Part shown: positions 33,257 to 42,118 of the stretch, piece after piece
Numbering within the stretch: the first letter of the stretch is position 1
Layout of the letters: each line of letters begins with the position of its first letter
Source: Maritalea sp051251695
Lineage (GTDB): Bacteria > Pseudomonadota > Alphaproteobacteria > Rhizobiales > Devosiaceae
DNA: 64,000 bases
Direction: 5' to 3'
Assembly (NCBI RefSeq): GCF_051251695.1
Contig: NZ_JBPOEU010000015.1
Location: 24,841 to 88,840 of the forward strand
Position numbers and translations under genes: made by a program
The notes under the pieces: generated by a model
The model's input: the letters and a program-made list of their open reading frames with translations, nothing else
Database searches by the model: none
Told to the model about the DNA's origin: nothing

Positions 33257-34594
33257 ATGACCCAAGCCAAATTCACCAAAGGCAGTTTACTCAAGCACGT
33301 CATGGTGGTGTCGCTGACCTCCAGTTTTGGGTCTATGATCCTGCATACTGTGGGATTTGTAGATCTCATTTTCATCTCGATGTTGGGAAATGCCAGCCTT
33401 GCGGCGGCCGCCGGTTATGGTGGCGTTGTGATGTTTGCAGCGGTTGCCATAAGTGTGGGGATTTCTACAGCCGCAGGTACTTTAGCCGCTAGGAGTATCG
33501 GTGCTTCACGACTTGCCGACGCCCGCAGGCAGGTGATGAGCGTTCTCACCATTGGTGTTGGCTTGAGTTGCATTATCGTTATTGCGGTATTGTTCAACTT
33601 AGATTGGATCATAAAAGCGCTAGGTGCTGAAGGCGAAACCGCAGCGCTTACAAAAACCTTCCTTATGGTCCTATTTCCGGTCATGCCGATCCTGATGTTT
33701 GGCATGATCTGCGGTACAATTTTAAGAGCCCATGGCGATGCGAAGCAGCCGATGATTTCGATTGCTATTGGGGGATTGGTCAATGCGGTTCTCGACCCAA
33801 TTTTGATATTTGGCTTTGGGCTCGGGTTAAAAGGGGCAGCGTTCGCTTCGGTCGCGGCTTACGTCGTGATTATGGTTGCGCAGGTCGCACCGCTCATCCT
33901 CAAATATGACGGCATTGCAAAGTTCAACCTTTCCAGTGTTCGTCGCGACTTTATGATTGTTTGCAAATTGGCGGCGCCAGCCATTATGGCAAATTTGGCA
34001 ACGCCGATTGGAAATGTGCTGATTACGCGTGAGCTTGCTCGTTTTGGCACGGATGCCGTGGCGGGATTTGCCATTATTCGCCGCATCGTTCCCATCGCGT
34101 TTTCAGTCGTCTTCACAGTGAGCGGGGCGGTGGGGCCAATAATTGGTCAGAACTTTGGCGCGGGCCATAAGGACCGAATGTTTGAAACCTTGTTTGCCTC
34201 ATTAAAGTTTGTAACGGCCTATATCATGGTTGCAGCGACCATGCTGTTCATCCTTAGATTTCCTATCATTCAGATTTTTGGAATTAAAGGCGATGGACTT
34301 TCACTTGTTTTGCTATTTTGCGGTCCACTTGCATTTGCCTTCACATTTGAAGCTTGGCTTTTTGTGAGCAACGCTGCCTTTAACACGCTGGGCCGCCCCA
34401 TATATTCGATGTGGTTGAATTGGGGACGCCATACGATTGGCACTTGGCCATTCATCTTGATGGGTGCGCATTTTTGGGGCGTTAATGGTGTTCTTATCGG
34501 CCCGGCATTTGGCGGGGCATTGTTCGCGGTGGTTGGGGTGCTGCTTGCAAATAGGGTTATTCACAATAGTTTGTTGGGTGAAAGCGCGAAATGA
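33257..34594 (+). CDS. MATE-family efflux transporter
   Basis: The 445-aa product is predicted to have 12 TM helices in two MATE repeats. It contains GVVMFAAVAISVGISTAAGTL in the first half and VSGAVGPIIGQNFGAG in the second. MATE proteins export cationic drugs and metabolites in exchange for protons or sodium. The frame opens at a TTG (33224), but the ATG at 33257 begins nearer the family's usual start. The substrate is unknown. It is convergent with the MFS pair. Confidence 0.88.
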   Translation: MTQAKFTKGSLLKHVMVVSLTSSFGSMILHTVGFVDLIFISMLGNASLAAAAGYGGVVMFAAVAISVGISTAAGTLAARSIGASRLADARRQVMSVLTIGVGLSCIIVIAVLFNLDWIIKALGAEGETAALTKTFLMVLFPVMPILMFGMICGTILRAHGDAKQPMISIAIGGLVNAVLDPILIFGFGLGLKGAAFASVAAYVVIMVAQVAPLILKYDGIAKFNLSSVRRDFMIVCKLAAPAIMANLATPIGNVLITRELARFGTDAVAGFAIIRRIVPIAFSVVFTVSGAVGPIIGQNFGAGHKDRMFETLFASLKFVTAYIMVAATMLFILRFPIIQIFGIKGDGLSLVLLFCGPLAFAFTFEAWLFVSNAAFNTLGRPIYSMWLNWGRHTIGTWPFILMGAHFWGVNGVLIGPAFGGALFAVVGVLLANRVIHNSLLGESAK

Positions 34595-34658
34595 AAAGTT
34601 GCCCATGCAACAGTTTGCAAATTCGTTGACACCGCCCGACCAATGTCTTGTAACAACA

Positions 34659-36113
34659 TCAGTTTGCCGCTTGCGAAACCTCTTCCTGAGGCTGACCTGT
34701 GGGTAGCTGTAAGCCAAAGATTGCAAACAAAGCGCCTATAGGGAAAACCGCGAAGGCAAGTAGCATCAAACCGCCGGAGCGTGTTGCTGCTTCGACGGCA
34801 AATACGCTGTCGTTCGTTGCGCCCTCGAACAGACCAAACGTGAGTGCGCAGAACCCGGCTAGGGTTGCGCCAACAACTGCGCCGGTGAATTGAACAGGTG
34901 CAATGGCGCCGGAGGCGATTGATTTATGTTCTTTTGGTGCTTGGGTGATGATGATTTGGCGAATGAGGGGGCTTGATGACCCGAACCCCGCGCCAATAAA
35001 GATCATGCCAATGGCAACCAGTGCATATTGACCAAAATAAATGCCAGCGGCAGAAATTAGGTATCCAGCCAAGATGGATGTGCCGCCTAAACGGATGGAG
35101 ACAAGCTGGCGTTGATGGTCTTCAATCTTATTGGCCATCCAAGCGAACGCGGTCCAAGCAAAGGCAATCAGCGCGACAGTGTAGCCTGCGGCAAGTGGAG
35201 ATAGGCTCCAAATGGACTGCAAAAGCGCGACCATGTAAATGTTGGTGGCACTTGCACCGACGGCAAAAAGTCCAAGTCCGGTGAACGCGCGGCCCATATT
35301 CGTTTTGGCAGAAAATAGGTTAGGGGGCATGAAGCGATCTTCGGCCTTTTGGTCAAATGCCGCAAAGGCGACGAGCAATGTGGCAGACGTTGAAATGATG
35401 ACAATCAACCAGACCGTGTTTTGAATTTGCCCAGCAAACCCAGCAATCAACAATGCACTCATTAAGAGCAGCAATCGTCTAATGGGAAATGATTTGCTTT
35501 GGGCAACAATGGCGCTTTTGGGCAAGTAGAAAACAGCCAGCAAGATCAACACAGCAACGAGAGGTAGATTGAACAAAAATGCGGCGCGCCAAGAAACGAA
35601 CTGGGTCAACGTGCCTGCAAGGGCGGGAGTTGCGGCGGCGGCCACAGACCAAAGGGTTGAGCTGAGCGCTAACATTCTGGGCAATAGTTTCGCGGGTAAA
35701 TGGTCTGCCAGCACGACATAAACCAAGGAAATGAGCATGCCTTCGGCCAAGCCCTGAATGCCTCGCGCCAGGATCACCATCGCAAGGCTGTCGGCAACGC
35801 CGCCAAGCAGAGAACCCGAAGCGAGCAAAATGCTGGCGGTTATGAATATGGGACGTGCGCCAAACCGCAATTTGAAATTACCGGCAACAACACCTGCGCA
35901 GATCGAGCCAATTTGAAACAGTGCGAAGAGCCAAAACATATATTCGCGGCCACCCAAATCGAGCACGATTGAAGGCGCGATCACAGCGGTGACATATCCG
36001 TTCACTGCATGGGAGGTCACCACCAAAATGTTCATCAGCGTAAGCGGGAGAAACTGCTTGGAAAAGATCCCTAAATTTTGTTCGCTGTTTGTGGCAGTGG
36101 TTTGCATTTTCAC
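34659..36113 (-). CDS. MFS transporter (tandem copy 2)
   Basis: This 484-aa major-facilitator protein is of the DHA2-like drug-exporter type: a first helix with NGYVTAVIAPSIVLDLGG, then LARGIQGLAEGMLISLVYVVLADHLP and a C-motif-like ALAGTLTQFVSWRAAFLFNLP. It is a paralogue of the gene 19 bp upstream, with matching motifs along the length. Both probably belong to one transcript driven from the promoter divergent to the SufR-like regulator. Substrate unknown. Confidence 0.87.
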   Translation of the reverse strand: MKMQTTATNSEQNLGIFSKQFLPLTLMNILVVTSHAVNGYVTAVIAPSIVLDLGGREYMFWLFALFQIGSICAGVVAGNFKLRFGARPIFITASILLASGSLLGGVADSLAMVILARGIQGLAEGMLISLVYVVLADHLPAKLLPRMLALSSTLWSVAAAATPALAGTLTQFVSWRAAFLFNLPLVAVLILLAVFYLPKSAIVAQSKSFPIRRLLLLMSALLIAGFAGQIQNTVWLIVIISTSATLLVAFAAFDQKAEDRFMPPNLFSAKTNMGRAFTGLGLFAVGASATNIYMVALLQSIWSLSPLAAGYTVALIAFAWTAFAWMANKIEDHQRQLVSIRLGGTSILAGYLISAAGIYFGQYALVAIGMIFIGAGFGSSSPLIRQIIITQAPKEHKSIASGAIAPVQFTGAVVGATLAGFCALTFGLFEGATNDSVFAVEAATRSGGLMLLAFAVFPIGALFAIFGLQLPTGQPQEEVSQAAN

Positions 36114-36132
36114 TCAAATATGGATGGCGGGA

Positions 36133-37596
36133 CTATGAAGATGTGGTGTTGGCAAATTCGGAAACTGGCTCAACTTGAGAATCGTTGAGGGGCAATAGGA
36201 ATGTCATCACCATAGCAGGCAGGGCCAAAACGAAGAAGATCAAATACATTTGCGGCGCGACGCTGATGGCGACATCTGCATCTAAAATGCCAAAGGTTGG
36301 GGTGCCGCCAAATAGGCCAAGTGACAACGCTAATATGCTTGCAAAAGCTGCACCTATGGCGCTTGCAGCGCTATCAATTGGTGGCAACATAGACGATGTC
36401 CTGTCTTTTTCCGGTTGTGCGGCAGCCTGCATGATTTTTTTATCTAGGAATATGGTGGAGGTGCCAAGTCCGGTGCCCATCATGGCAAAACCAAGCCCCG
36501 TGATGATCAAATTAGCCTGAGCCCAACCCAAGGCTGTGAGCAGGAAGCTGAACGTTATGAGGCTAACGCCAAGGCGGATTAGGTTGAGCTGGTTCTTTAA
36601 TTTTGTGACACCTGAAAGGCTCCAAGAAGCAATGGACCATGTTGCAGCAAGGATTGAAGCGATATAGCCAGCACTCATGGGGCTGAGTTGCCAAATACTT
36701 TGCAGCAGCGCGACGGCGTAAACCACATGTCCACCTGCAGCGAGGCTGATCGAAATGTTAATCCAAAACCCTAGCCCGATGGAATTCTTTGCGGTGAAAA
36801 TGAACTTTGGCAGCATCCGGTTCGTCGCTTTTTGATCCCGCCGAATGGCAAGAGTTAGAAGGGCTGCAGCCATTGCCAAAACAGAGCCGATTTGAAGTGG
36901 ATCATTTAGTTGGCCGGTTAGACAAAGGGCTGTAATTGCGGTGACAAATAAAGCCATGCGCGCAAGGGGCACGCGGTCGGTTTGAGTGTTAGAAATTTGC
37001 TGTTTTACGGCGAGGCGTGATTGAACAACTAAGACCAGCGCGATCACCAAGTTGATGAGAAAGGCCGAGCGCCAGCCAAAAGCTTCCTCAAGAAGACCCG
37101 CCGCTAAGGGCCCTATTGCGGCAGCTACTGCCCAAACGATGGCCAACACGCCGATCATGCGGGCCATGAGGTTGTTTTTGTAGCTTTCACTCAGAATGAT
37201 ATAGGCAAGGGAAATCAACATGCCTTCTGCGAAGCCCTGTATGCCGCGACCGATAACCAAATAGCCGAAATGGGTTGCAAAACCCGCGAAGCACGATCCA
37301 ATGACAAGCAGCCCAGCAGCGAGATAAATCGTATGTCTGCCACCCAGTTTCGCCTTTATTTGGGCCGACCCCATGCCGCCCACAATGGCGGCAATTTGGA
37401 ACAGCGCCAACGCCCAATACATCAACTCTTTGCCGCCAATATCCGCAACAATTGTTGGCAAAACAGTGCGGGTGACAAAGAGATTTGTGGCGTGTGATCC
37501 CACCGACAATATCAACGTTAGGGTGAGCAATGCCCGGCCTTCGGTGAACAGGTCTATAAATCGAACATGGGCATCGGCGCGCTGATTTGAGTTCAT
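36133..37596 (-). CDS. MFS transporter (tandem copy 1)
   Basis: The 487-aa MFS protein is built like its downstream neighbour, with ATNLFVTRTVLPTIVADIGG, IGRGIQGFAEGMLISLAYI and LAAGLLEEAFGWRSAFLIN. The two genes are about 20 bp apart and clearly arose by tandem duplication. Their start overlaps a 60-codon small ORF by 4 bp, suggesting translational coupling. A drug or metabolite export role is inferred. Confidence 0.87.
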   Translation of the reverse strand: MNSNQRADAHVRFIDLFTEGRALLTLTLILSVGSHATNLFVTRTVLPTIVADIGGKELMYWALALFQIAAIVGGMGSAQIKAKLGGRHTIYLAAGLLVIGSCFAGFATHFGYLVIGRGIQGFAEGMLISLAYIILSESYKNNLMARMIGVLAIVWAVAAAIGPLAAGLLEEAFGWRSAFLINLVIALVLVVQSRLAVKQQISNTQTDRVPLARMALFVTAITALCLTGQLNDPLQIGSVLAMAAALLTLAIRRDQKATNRMLPKFIFTAKNSIGLGFWINISISLAAGGHVVYAVALLQSIWQLSPMSAGYIASILAATWSIASWSLSGVTKLKNQLNLIRLGVSLITFSFLLTALGWAQANLIITGLGFAMMGTGLGTSTIFLDKKIMQAAAQPEKDRTSSMLPPIDSAASAIGAAFASILALSLGLFGGTPTFGILDADVAISVAPQMYLIFFVLALPAMVMTFLLPLNDSQVEPVSEFANTTSS

Positions 37597-37775
37597 TTTG
37601 CTATCTTTGCATAGAATTCAAAATTTGAGTTGAGTTGGTTGCAACTTTCGCAATGGGGTGTGCCCTGTTTGGTGAGGGGAGCAGAATTTCCACCAAACAG
37701 GGCATAGCGATGCACAGATGGCCGAACAAAGGGAAAAGCACTAGGGAGAGTGTATTGCGATTTGTTGGTCCACAT
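37593..37775 (-). CDS. Possible small leader ORF upstream of the MFS pair
   Basis: Sixty codons start after a well-spaced GAGG site and end in a TGA that overlaps the MFS ATG (ATGA). The peptide starts MWTNKSQYTL and contains HCESCNQ, a CxxC pair. No family is known. It may be a coupled leader peptide, possibly metal- or redox-responsive given the regulator next door, or a small protein. Confidence 0.4.
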   Translation of the reverse strand: MWTNKSQYTLPSAFPFVRPSVHRYALFGGNSAPLTKQGTPHCESCNQLNSNFEFYAKIAK

Positions 37776-37796
37776 TTTCTTGCCTCACTAATTAAA

Positions 37797-37846
37797 TAAG
37801 AAATATCTTATCTAATTTGATAGTGCGCATTATTTGACAAGTCAAA
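37797..37846. promoter_or_regulatory. Operator/promoter between MFS pair and SufR-like regulator
   Basis: Candidate sites are TAAGA-N4-TCTTA (37797-37810), TTATCTAATTT (37808-37818) running into GATAG, and TTTGAC-N2-GTCAAA (37833-37846), which contains a TTGACA -35. TTATCTAATTT recurs at 38533-38543 before the LysE gene, so the same regulator may act at both. Confidence 0.5.
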
Positions 37847-37888
37847 CCTTTTTTTATTATGTTGCGCTAACAATTAGGGATCTGTTGG

Positions 37889-38527
37889 ATGAAATTATCT
37901 GACGAAAAAACCATTGAGCGCCTGTTGTTCCTCATTAAAACACGGGGACCGCAAACGGCCGTCGCTTTAGGTGAGTTGGTGGGCACAACTTCTGTTGCGG
38001 TTCGGCAGCATATGGAAAAGCTCGCGCAAAAGGGGCTAGTGTCCAGTCAGGACCGGCGCGAAAGTGTTGGGCGGCCTAAGAAATACTGGCAGCTTACTGA
38101 AAAGGGTGATCAACGTTTTCCTGATCGGCATGCTGATTTGACGTTGGAAATGATCAGTTCAGTCGTTGAGACATTTGGCGAAGAGGGGCTGGACAAGCTG
38201 ATTGCAAAGCGCGAGCAAAGGTCTTTAGACACATATAGCGCGCGTCTTTCATCTGCCTCAAATCTGAAAGCCAAAGTGGTGGCACTAGCAAAAATTCGTG
38301 AAGCCGAAGGCTATATGGCTGAGGTGGAACATACTGATGATGGGTTTTTGCTGCATGAAAATCATTGCCCCATATGCGTTGCCGCGACCTCTTGCCAAGG
38401 CTTTTGCAGGTCAGAACTGAACCTTTTTCGAACGGTGCTGGGGGAGGACGCAGAAGTGCAACGTGAGAGCCATATTGTCTCTGGTGCCCGTCGTTGTACA
38501 TATCGAATTTCGCAAAAGTCCGCATAG
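37889..38527 (+). CDS. SufR-like winged-helix regulator with Cys-rich C-terminus
   Basis: The 212-aa protein has an N-terminal DeoR/ArsR-like winged helix (AVALGELVGTTSVAVRQHMEKL, then VGRPKKYWQLTEKG). A C-terminal domain with NHCPICVAATSCQGFCRSEL and a final ARRCTYRI places cysteines like those that ligate an Fe-S cluster in SufR-type regulators. It would sense iron, redox or cluster status. It is divergent from the MFS pair and followed by a LysE exporter. Role in export of a redox-active or metal-chelating compound is inference. Confidence 0.8.
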   Translation: MKLSDEKTIERLLFLIKTRGPQTAVALGELVGTTSVAVRQHMEKLAQKGLVSSQDRRESVGRPKKYWQLTEKGDQRFPDRHADLTLEMISSVVETFGEEGLDKLIAKREQRSLDTYSARLSSASNLKAKVVALAKIREAEGYMAEVEHTDDGFLLHENHCPICVAATSCQGFCRSELNLFRTVLGEDAEVQRESHIVSGARRCTYRISQKSA

Positions 38528-38532
38528 CGCGT

Positions 38533-38552
38533 TTATCTAATTTAATTTATCA
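38533..38552 (+). promoter_or_regulatory. Second copy of the TTATCTAATTT motif before the LysE gene
   Basis: TTATCTAATTT at 38533-38543 continues AATTTATCAG and repeats the 11-bp motif of the regulator's own promoter. It is 46 bp upstream of the LysE start, a suitable operator position. Confidence 0.45.
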
Positions 38553-38589
38553 GCTATGTTTGTGCATTGATATTTTGGGGATGGTGTAG

Positions 38590-39204
38590 ATGACTTTTGA
38601 GTATTTTATGACCTGTATGGTGGTCATCTTGATCCCTGGCACGGGTATGGTTTATGCGGTGGCTATGGCAATCGCTCAAGGGTGGCGCACTGGCATTGTC
38701 GCCGCGTTCGCTAGTACTCTGGGAATTGTTCCACACATGATTGCCGCTATTACTGGTTTAGCGGTTTTGATGCACACCAGTGCGCTCGCTTTTCAGATCG
38801 TGAAATATGTCGGTGTCGCATATCTGCTTTATTTGGCGTGGCAAACGCTTCGCTCCAGTGGACCGATTAAGTTGGATGACAGCCCGAAAGAAAACGTGCC
38901 CCTTAAAAAGGTGATCGTGAGCGGCATCGCCATCAACTCGCTTAACCCTAAGCTTTCTATATTTTTCTTGGCGTTTTTACCCCAATTCGTCAGCGTGAAT
39001 TCCACCAACAATACATTGGAAATGCTGGTGTTGGGCGCAGTATTTATGGCGCTTACGTTCTTGGTATTTGCTCTGTTTGCAGCTTTTGCATTTTCAATTC
39101 GCAAAGTACTCACCGGATCGCCACGTTTTATGCGCTGGTTCCGCAGAACGGTGGCCATGAGTTTTGGGCTGCTGGCGGCACGGTTGGCCGTTACAGAGCA
39201 GTAA
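38590..39204 (+). CDS. LysE/RhtB-family exporter
   Basis: The 204-aa product has six predicted TM helices and the LysE-family opening ILIPGTGMVYAVAMAIAQGWRTG, then AYLLYLAWQTLR and NSLNPKLSIFFLAFLPQFV. These proteins export amino acids or derivatives. It follows the SufR-like regulator by 62 bp and shares a putative operator, so it probably belongs to that regulon. Confidence 0.88.
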   Translation: MTFEYFMTCMVVILIPGTGMVYAVAMAIAQGWRTGIVAAFASTLGIVPHMIAAITGLAVLMHTSALAFQIVKYVGVAYLLYLAWQTLRSSGPIKLDDSPKENVPLKKVIVSGIAINSLNPKLSIFFLAFLPQFVSVNSTNNTLEMLVLGAVFMALTFLVFALFAAFAFSIRKVLTGSPRFMRWFRRTVAMSFGLLAARLAVTEQ

Positions 39205-39351
39205 TTGGTAAACCATTGCACTTGAACAAGTGGGTTTGGCTGTCAAAAATTTATCGCCAGACCGATCCTTTTGCTTTAAAGCGGCTATCTAACACTGGTG
39301 AAATTAGCCATCTGCAATTTCACTCATATGTTTGCAATATTAGGATAGCAA

Positions 39352-40755
39352 ATGAGTTCATCGGATAACGGTAAACCAAAAATCCATGTCGGACACGAAG
39401 AATGGGTTTCATTCCCCGATTTGGGACTACCAGCTGTGCTGGCCAAAGTTGACACAGGGGCCAAGACATCTTCTCTTCACGCTTTTTCTTACGAAGAAAT
39501 AGAAGAGAACGGGAAACGGATGATCCGGTTTGGCGTGCAGCCAATTGTGGATCGTCCAGATGTTCAAGTTTGGTGTACCGCGCCGCTTGTTGCTTATCGC
39601 GAAATTGTTTCCTCGAACGGCATGGCCGAGGTGCGCCCAATTGTCAGCACCACACTTAAGGTTGCTGATCAGGAGTGGGAAATCGAACTCTCTTTGAGCG
39701 ACAGAGAGTCGATGAATTATCGTAAATTGCTGGGTCGAACCGCCATGGAAGGCCGAATTGTGGTGGACCCGCTGGCCGCCCGCATCAATGGTGATTTGGA
39801 CGTCGCATTATATGACAAGCCACAACCAGAAGCGATGCAACGCCAATTGCGTGTCGCACTGTTGAGCCGCGAACCCAATAGCTACTCGTCCAAACGTATT
39901 ATTGAAGAAGCAAAGGCGCATGATATTCAACTGGATGTGATTAACACAACCCGTTGCTATATGAATATCACTGCGAACAATCCAGCGATTCATTATCAGG
40001 GCAAACAGTTGCCTTACTATGATGCGATCATTCCGCGTTTTGGAACTTCTGTGACCAGCTATGGCCTAGCCGTTGTGCGTCAATTTGAAATGATCGGCTC
40101 GTTTTGTCTGAACAATGGGGCTGCAATTGCGTCATCGCGCGATAAACTGAATGCTCATCAAGTGCTGGCTAAATCTGGTATCCAAATGCCAACCACAGGC
40201 TTTGCTCATTCTCCTTCTGATATTTCGGGCATGCTGGGTACGATGGGTCAAGCGCCATTTGTGCTGAAACTGCTAGAGGGTGCGCATGGTCGTGGTGTTG
40301 TGCTGGCTGAAACTATGAAAGCGGCTGAAAGCGTTATCGCGGCATTTGGCCAATTGAAAGCAGACATTTTGGTGCAAGATTTTGTAGCAGAAGCCGAGGG
40401 TGTTGATATTCGCTGCATTGTGCTTGGCAACAAAGTGATTGGCGCCATTCAACGAAAAGCTGCGGACGGTGATTTTCGATCTAATCTGCAGCAAGGTGGC
40501 AAAACGGCCAAGGTCAAAATTAGCAAACAAGAGAGAATGTTAGCTATAAAAGCAGCAAAAGTGATGGGTTTACGATTTGCTGGTGTTGATATGTTACGCT
40601 CTAAAGACGGTCCTAAGGTTTTGGAAGTAAATTCCTCCCCAGGACTTGAAGGGTTGGAGAAGACGACCGGCATTGATGTTGCTGGTCCTTTGTTAGACTA
40701 TGTTGCCAAATATGCGCGGCTGCCCGCAGGCGAGGCACGACGTAAACGCGCATAA
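39352..40755 (+). CDS. RimB-like retropepsin / RimK-like ATP-grasp ligase fusion
   Basis: In this 467-aa two-domain protein, residues about 10-155 match the RimB/'ATP-dependent zinc protease' family, with the aspartic-protease-like VDTGAKTSSLHA (DTG at 34-36) and LLGRTAMEGRIVVDP. Residues about 168-460 are a RimK-type glutamate ligase: PRFGTSVTSYG, FVLKLLEGAHGRGVVLA, VQDFVAEAEGVDIRC and KVLEVNSSPGLEG. RimK adds glutamates to ribosomal protein S6 and RimB trims them, so the fusion would combine opposing activities in one chain. The target protein is not certain. Confidence 0.88.
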   Translation: MSSSDNGKPKIHVGHEEWVSFPDLGLPAVLAKVDTGAKTSSLHAFSYEEIEENGKRMIRFGVQPIVDRPDVQVWCTAPLVAYREIVSSNGMAEVRPIVSTTLKVADQEWEIELSLSDRESMNYRKLLGRTAMEGRIVVDPLAARINGDLDVALYDKPQPEAMQRQLRVALLSREPNSYSSKRIIEEAKAHDIQLDVINTTRCYMNITANNPAIHYQGKQLPYYDAIIPRFGTSVTSYGLAVVRQFEMIGSFCLNNGAAIASSRDKLNAHQVLAKSGIQMPTTGFAHSPSDISGMLGTMGQAPFVLKLLEGAHGRGVVLAETMKAAESVIAAFGQLKADILVQDFVAEAEGVDIRCIVLGNKVIGAIQRKAADGDFRSNLQQGGKTAKVKISKQERMLAIKAAKVMGLRFAGVDMLRSKDGPKVLEVNSSPGLEGLEKTTGIDVAGPLLDYVAKYARLPAGEARRKRA

Positions 40756-40780
40756 TAAATCGGGGAGAAAGGTGTGCGTC

Positions 40781-41233
40781 ATGAGACTGCTTTTACTTTT
40801 ACCCTTACTGGGCCTTGTTTTTGGATGTGTACAGCGGATGGGCGATGAGCCCTCGATATTTCAAACTGTGCGCAACAACGACGCTACTGAACTTTCATAT
40901 TTGTTGGATGGCGGCGCTGATCCAAACCAAAAGAATGGTATTGGAGAGCCCTTAATCTTTGTTGCAGCTGGCCCAAAAGGTGGGTTGCCCGTTGTTGATT
41001 TACTGTTGCGCGCCGGTGCAGACCCGAACGCGGCTTCTGCAAACGGTCGGACGGCTTTGCACAACTCTGCAGGCTGGTGCACGTTTTCAATTGTGGAAAT
41101 TCTGCTTGATGGCGGCGCAAATCCGCATTTAACAGCGGATGATGGACGTACTGCACTAGATGCAACTTGCAGTGGGCCTTTGGATTCGCGAAAAATAGTC
41201 ATCGAAAAATTACGGACTGCAATGAGTAAATAA
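40781..41233 (+). CDS. Ankyrin-repeat lipoprotein
   Basis: The 150-aa product has a lipoprotein signal (MRLLLLLPLLGLVFGC, lipobox LVFGC with Cys16) and then about three ankyrin repeats with GGADPNQKNGIGEPL, RAGADPNAASANGRTALH and GGANPHLTADDGRTALD. It would be a membrane-anchored periplasmic protein-interaction module. A GTG three codons upstream is an alternative start. It overlaps the TauE-type gene by one base. The target is unknown. Confidence 0.82.
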   Translation: MRLLLLLPLLGLVFGCVQRMGDEPSIFQTVRNNDATELSYLLDGGADPNQKNGIGEPLIFVAAGPKGGLPVVDLLLRAGADPNAASANGRTALHNSAGWCTFSIVEILLDGGANPHLTADDGRTALDATCSGPLDSRKIVIEKLRTAMSK

Positions 41234-42069
41234 TGGACCAATTGATAGAACTTGTGCCCACGCTTCTTCCAATGGCACTTTGGCTCGTGGGTGCAGGGGT
41301 TGCTGCTGGTATCATGGCAGGGCTTTTGGGCGTTGGCGGCGGCATTGTGATGGTGCCGGTTATGGCAACCATTTTTCAGCTGATGGGAATTTCACCTGAC
41401 ATTCTTATGCACATTGCTGTGGCGACTTCGCTCGCGGTGATCGTGCCAACCGGAATTTCAAGCGCTCGATCTCATGCTAAGCGCGGTGCTGTATCGCGAG
41501 ATTTATTGGTACTTTGGGCCCCCGCGATGGTCGTTGCATCATTTCTTGGCGGGCTTAGCGCTGGCTTTTATTCAGCATTTACGCTGCGCATTGTCTTTGG
41601 GGTGATGGCATTCTTCATCGCGATAAACTCCATTGTGCCGCTGCAAAAAATGCTGATGGGTGGTTTGTCGAACTCACCCATCACCCACCGCGTTAGCGCA
41701 ACGTTTATCGGCTATATTTCATCATTGATGGGCATTGGTGGCGGCTCGCTAAGCGTACCCACTATGACCGTGCTAGGAACGCCTGTTCACACCGCTGTTG
41801 GCACAAGTTCTGCCCTTGGGGTGTTTATTGCATTTCCGGCTGTGATTGGTTTTGTGATTTCAGGCTGGAATGTTGCTGACCTGCCAGCTTTATCTGTCGG
41901 CTATGTTTCAATCCCGGCGATGGCGATGCTGGCGATCGGGGCTATTCTATTTGCACCCGTTGGTGCAATGATTGCGCACAAATTGTCGGCAACGCTGCTT
42001 AAAAGAGTGCTAGCTGTCTATTTGCTGATTGTGGGCACACGTATGATCATTCAAGCGTTGTTTGGATAA
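41233..42069 (+). CDS. TauE/SafE-family membrane transporter
   Basis: The 278-aa product has eight or more TM helices and duplicated motifs GLLGVGGGIVMVPVM and LMGIGGGSLSVPTMTVLG. The family exports sulfite, sulfoacetate or other organosulfur anions. The overlap with the ankyrin lipoprotein gene suggests coupled translation. A BigR/SqrR-like sulfur sensor is 1.4 kb away, which is suggestive but not proof of a sulfur role. Confidence 0.87.
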   Translation: MDQLIELVPTLLPMALWLVGAGVAAGIMAGLLGVGGGIVMVPVMATIFQLMGISPDILMHIAVATSLAVIVPTGISSARSHAKRGAVSRDLLVLWAPAMVVASFLGGLSAGFYSAFTLRIVFGVMAFFIAINSIVPLQKMLMGGLSNSPITHRVSATFIGYISSLMGIGGGSLSVPTMTVLGTPVHTAVGTSSALGVFIAFPAVIGFVISGWNVADLPALSVGYVSIPAMAMLAIGAILFAPVGAMIAHKLSATLLKRVLAVYLLIVGTRMIIQALFG

Positions 42070-42070
42070 T

Positions 42071-42102
42071 GTTTCGGGGCAACTTGGTAGCTGCCCCAAA
42101 AC
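42071..42102. terminator. Hairpin between convergent genes
   Basis: GTTTCGGGGCA (42071-42081) faces TGCCCCAAAAC (42092-42102), nearly self-complementary over 11 bp. No long T-tract follows on either strand, so terminator strength is uncertain. Confidence 0.5.
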
Positions 42103-42118
42103 ATAAACGTACGATCAA

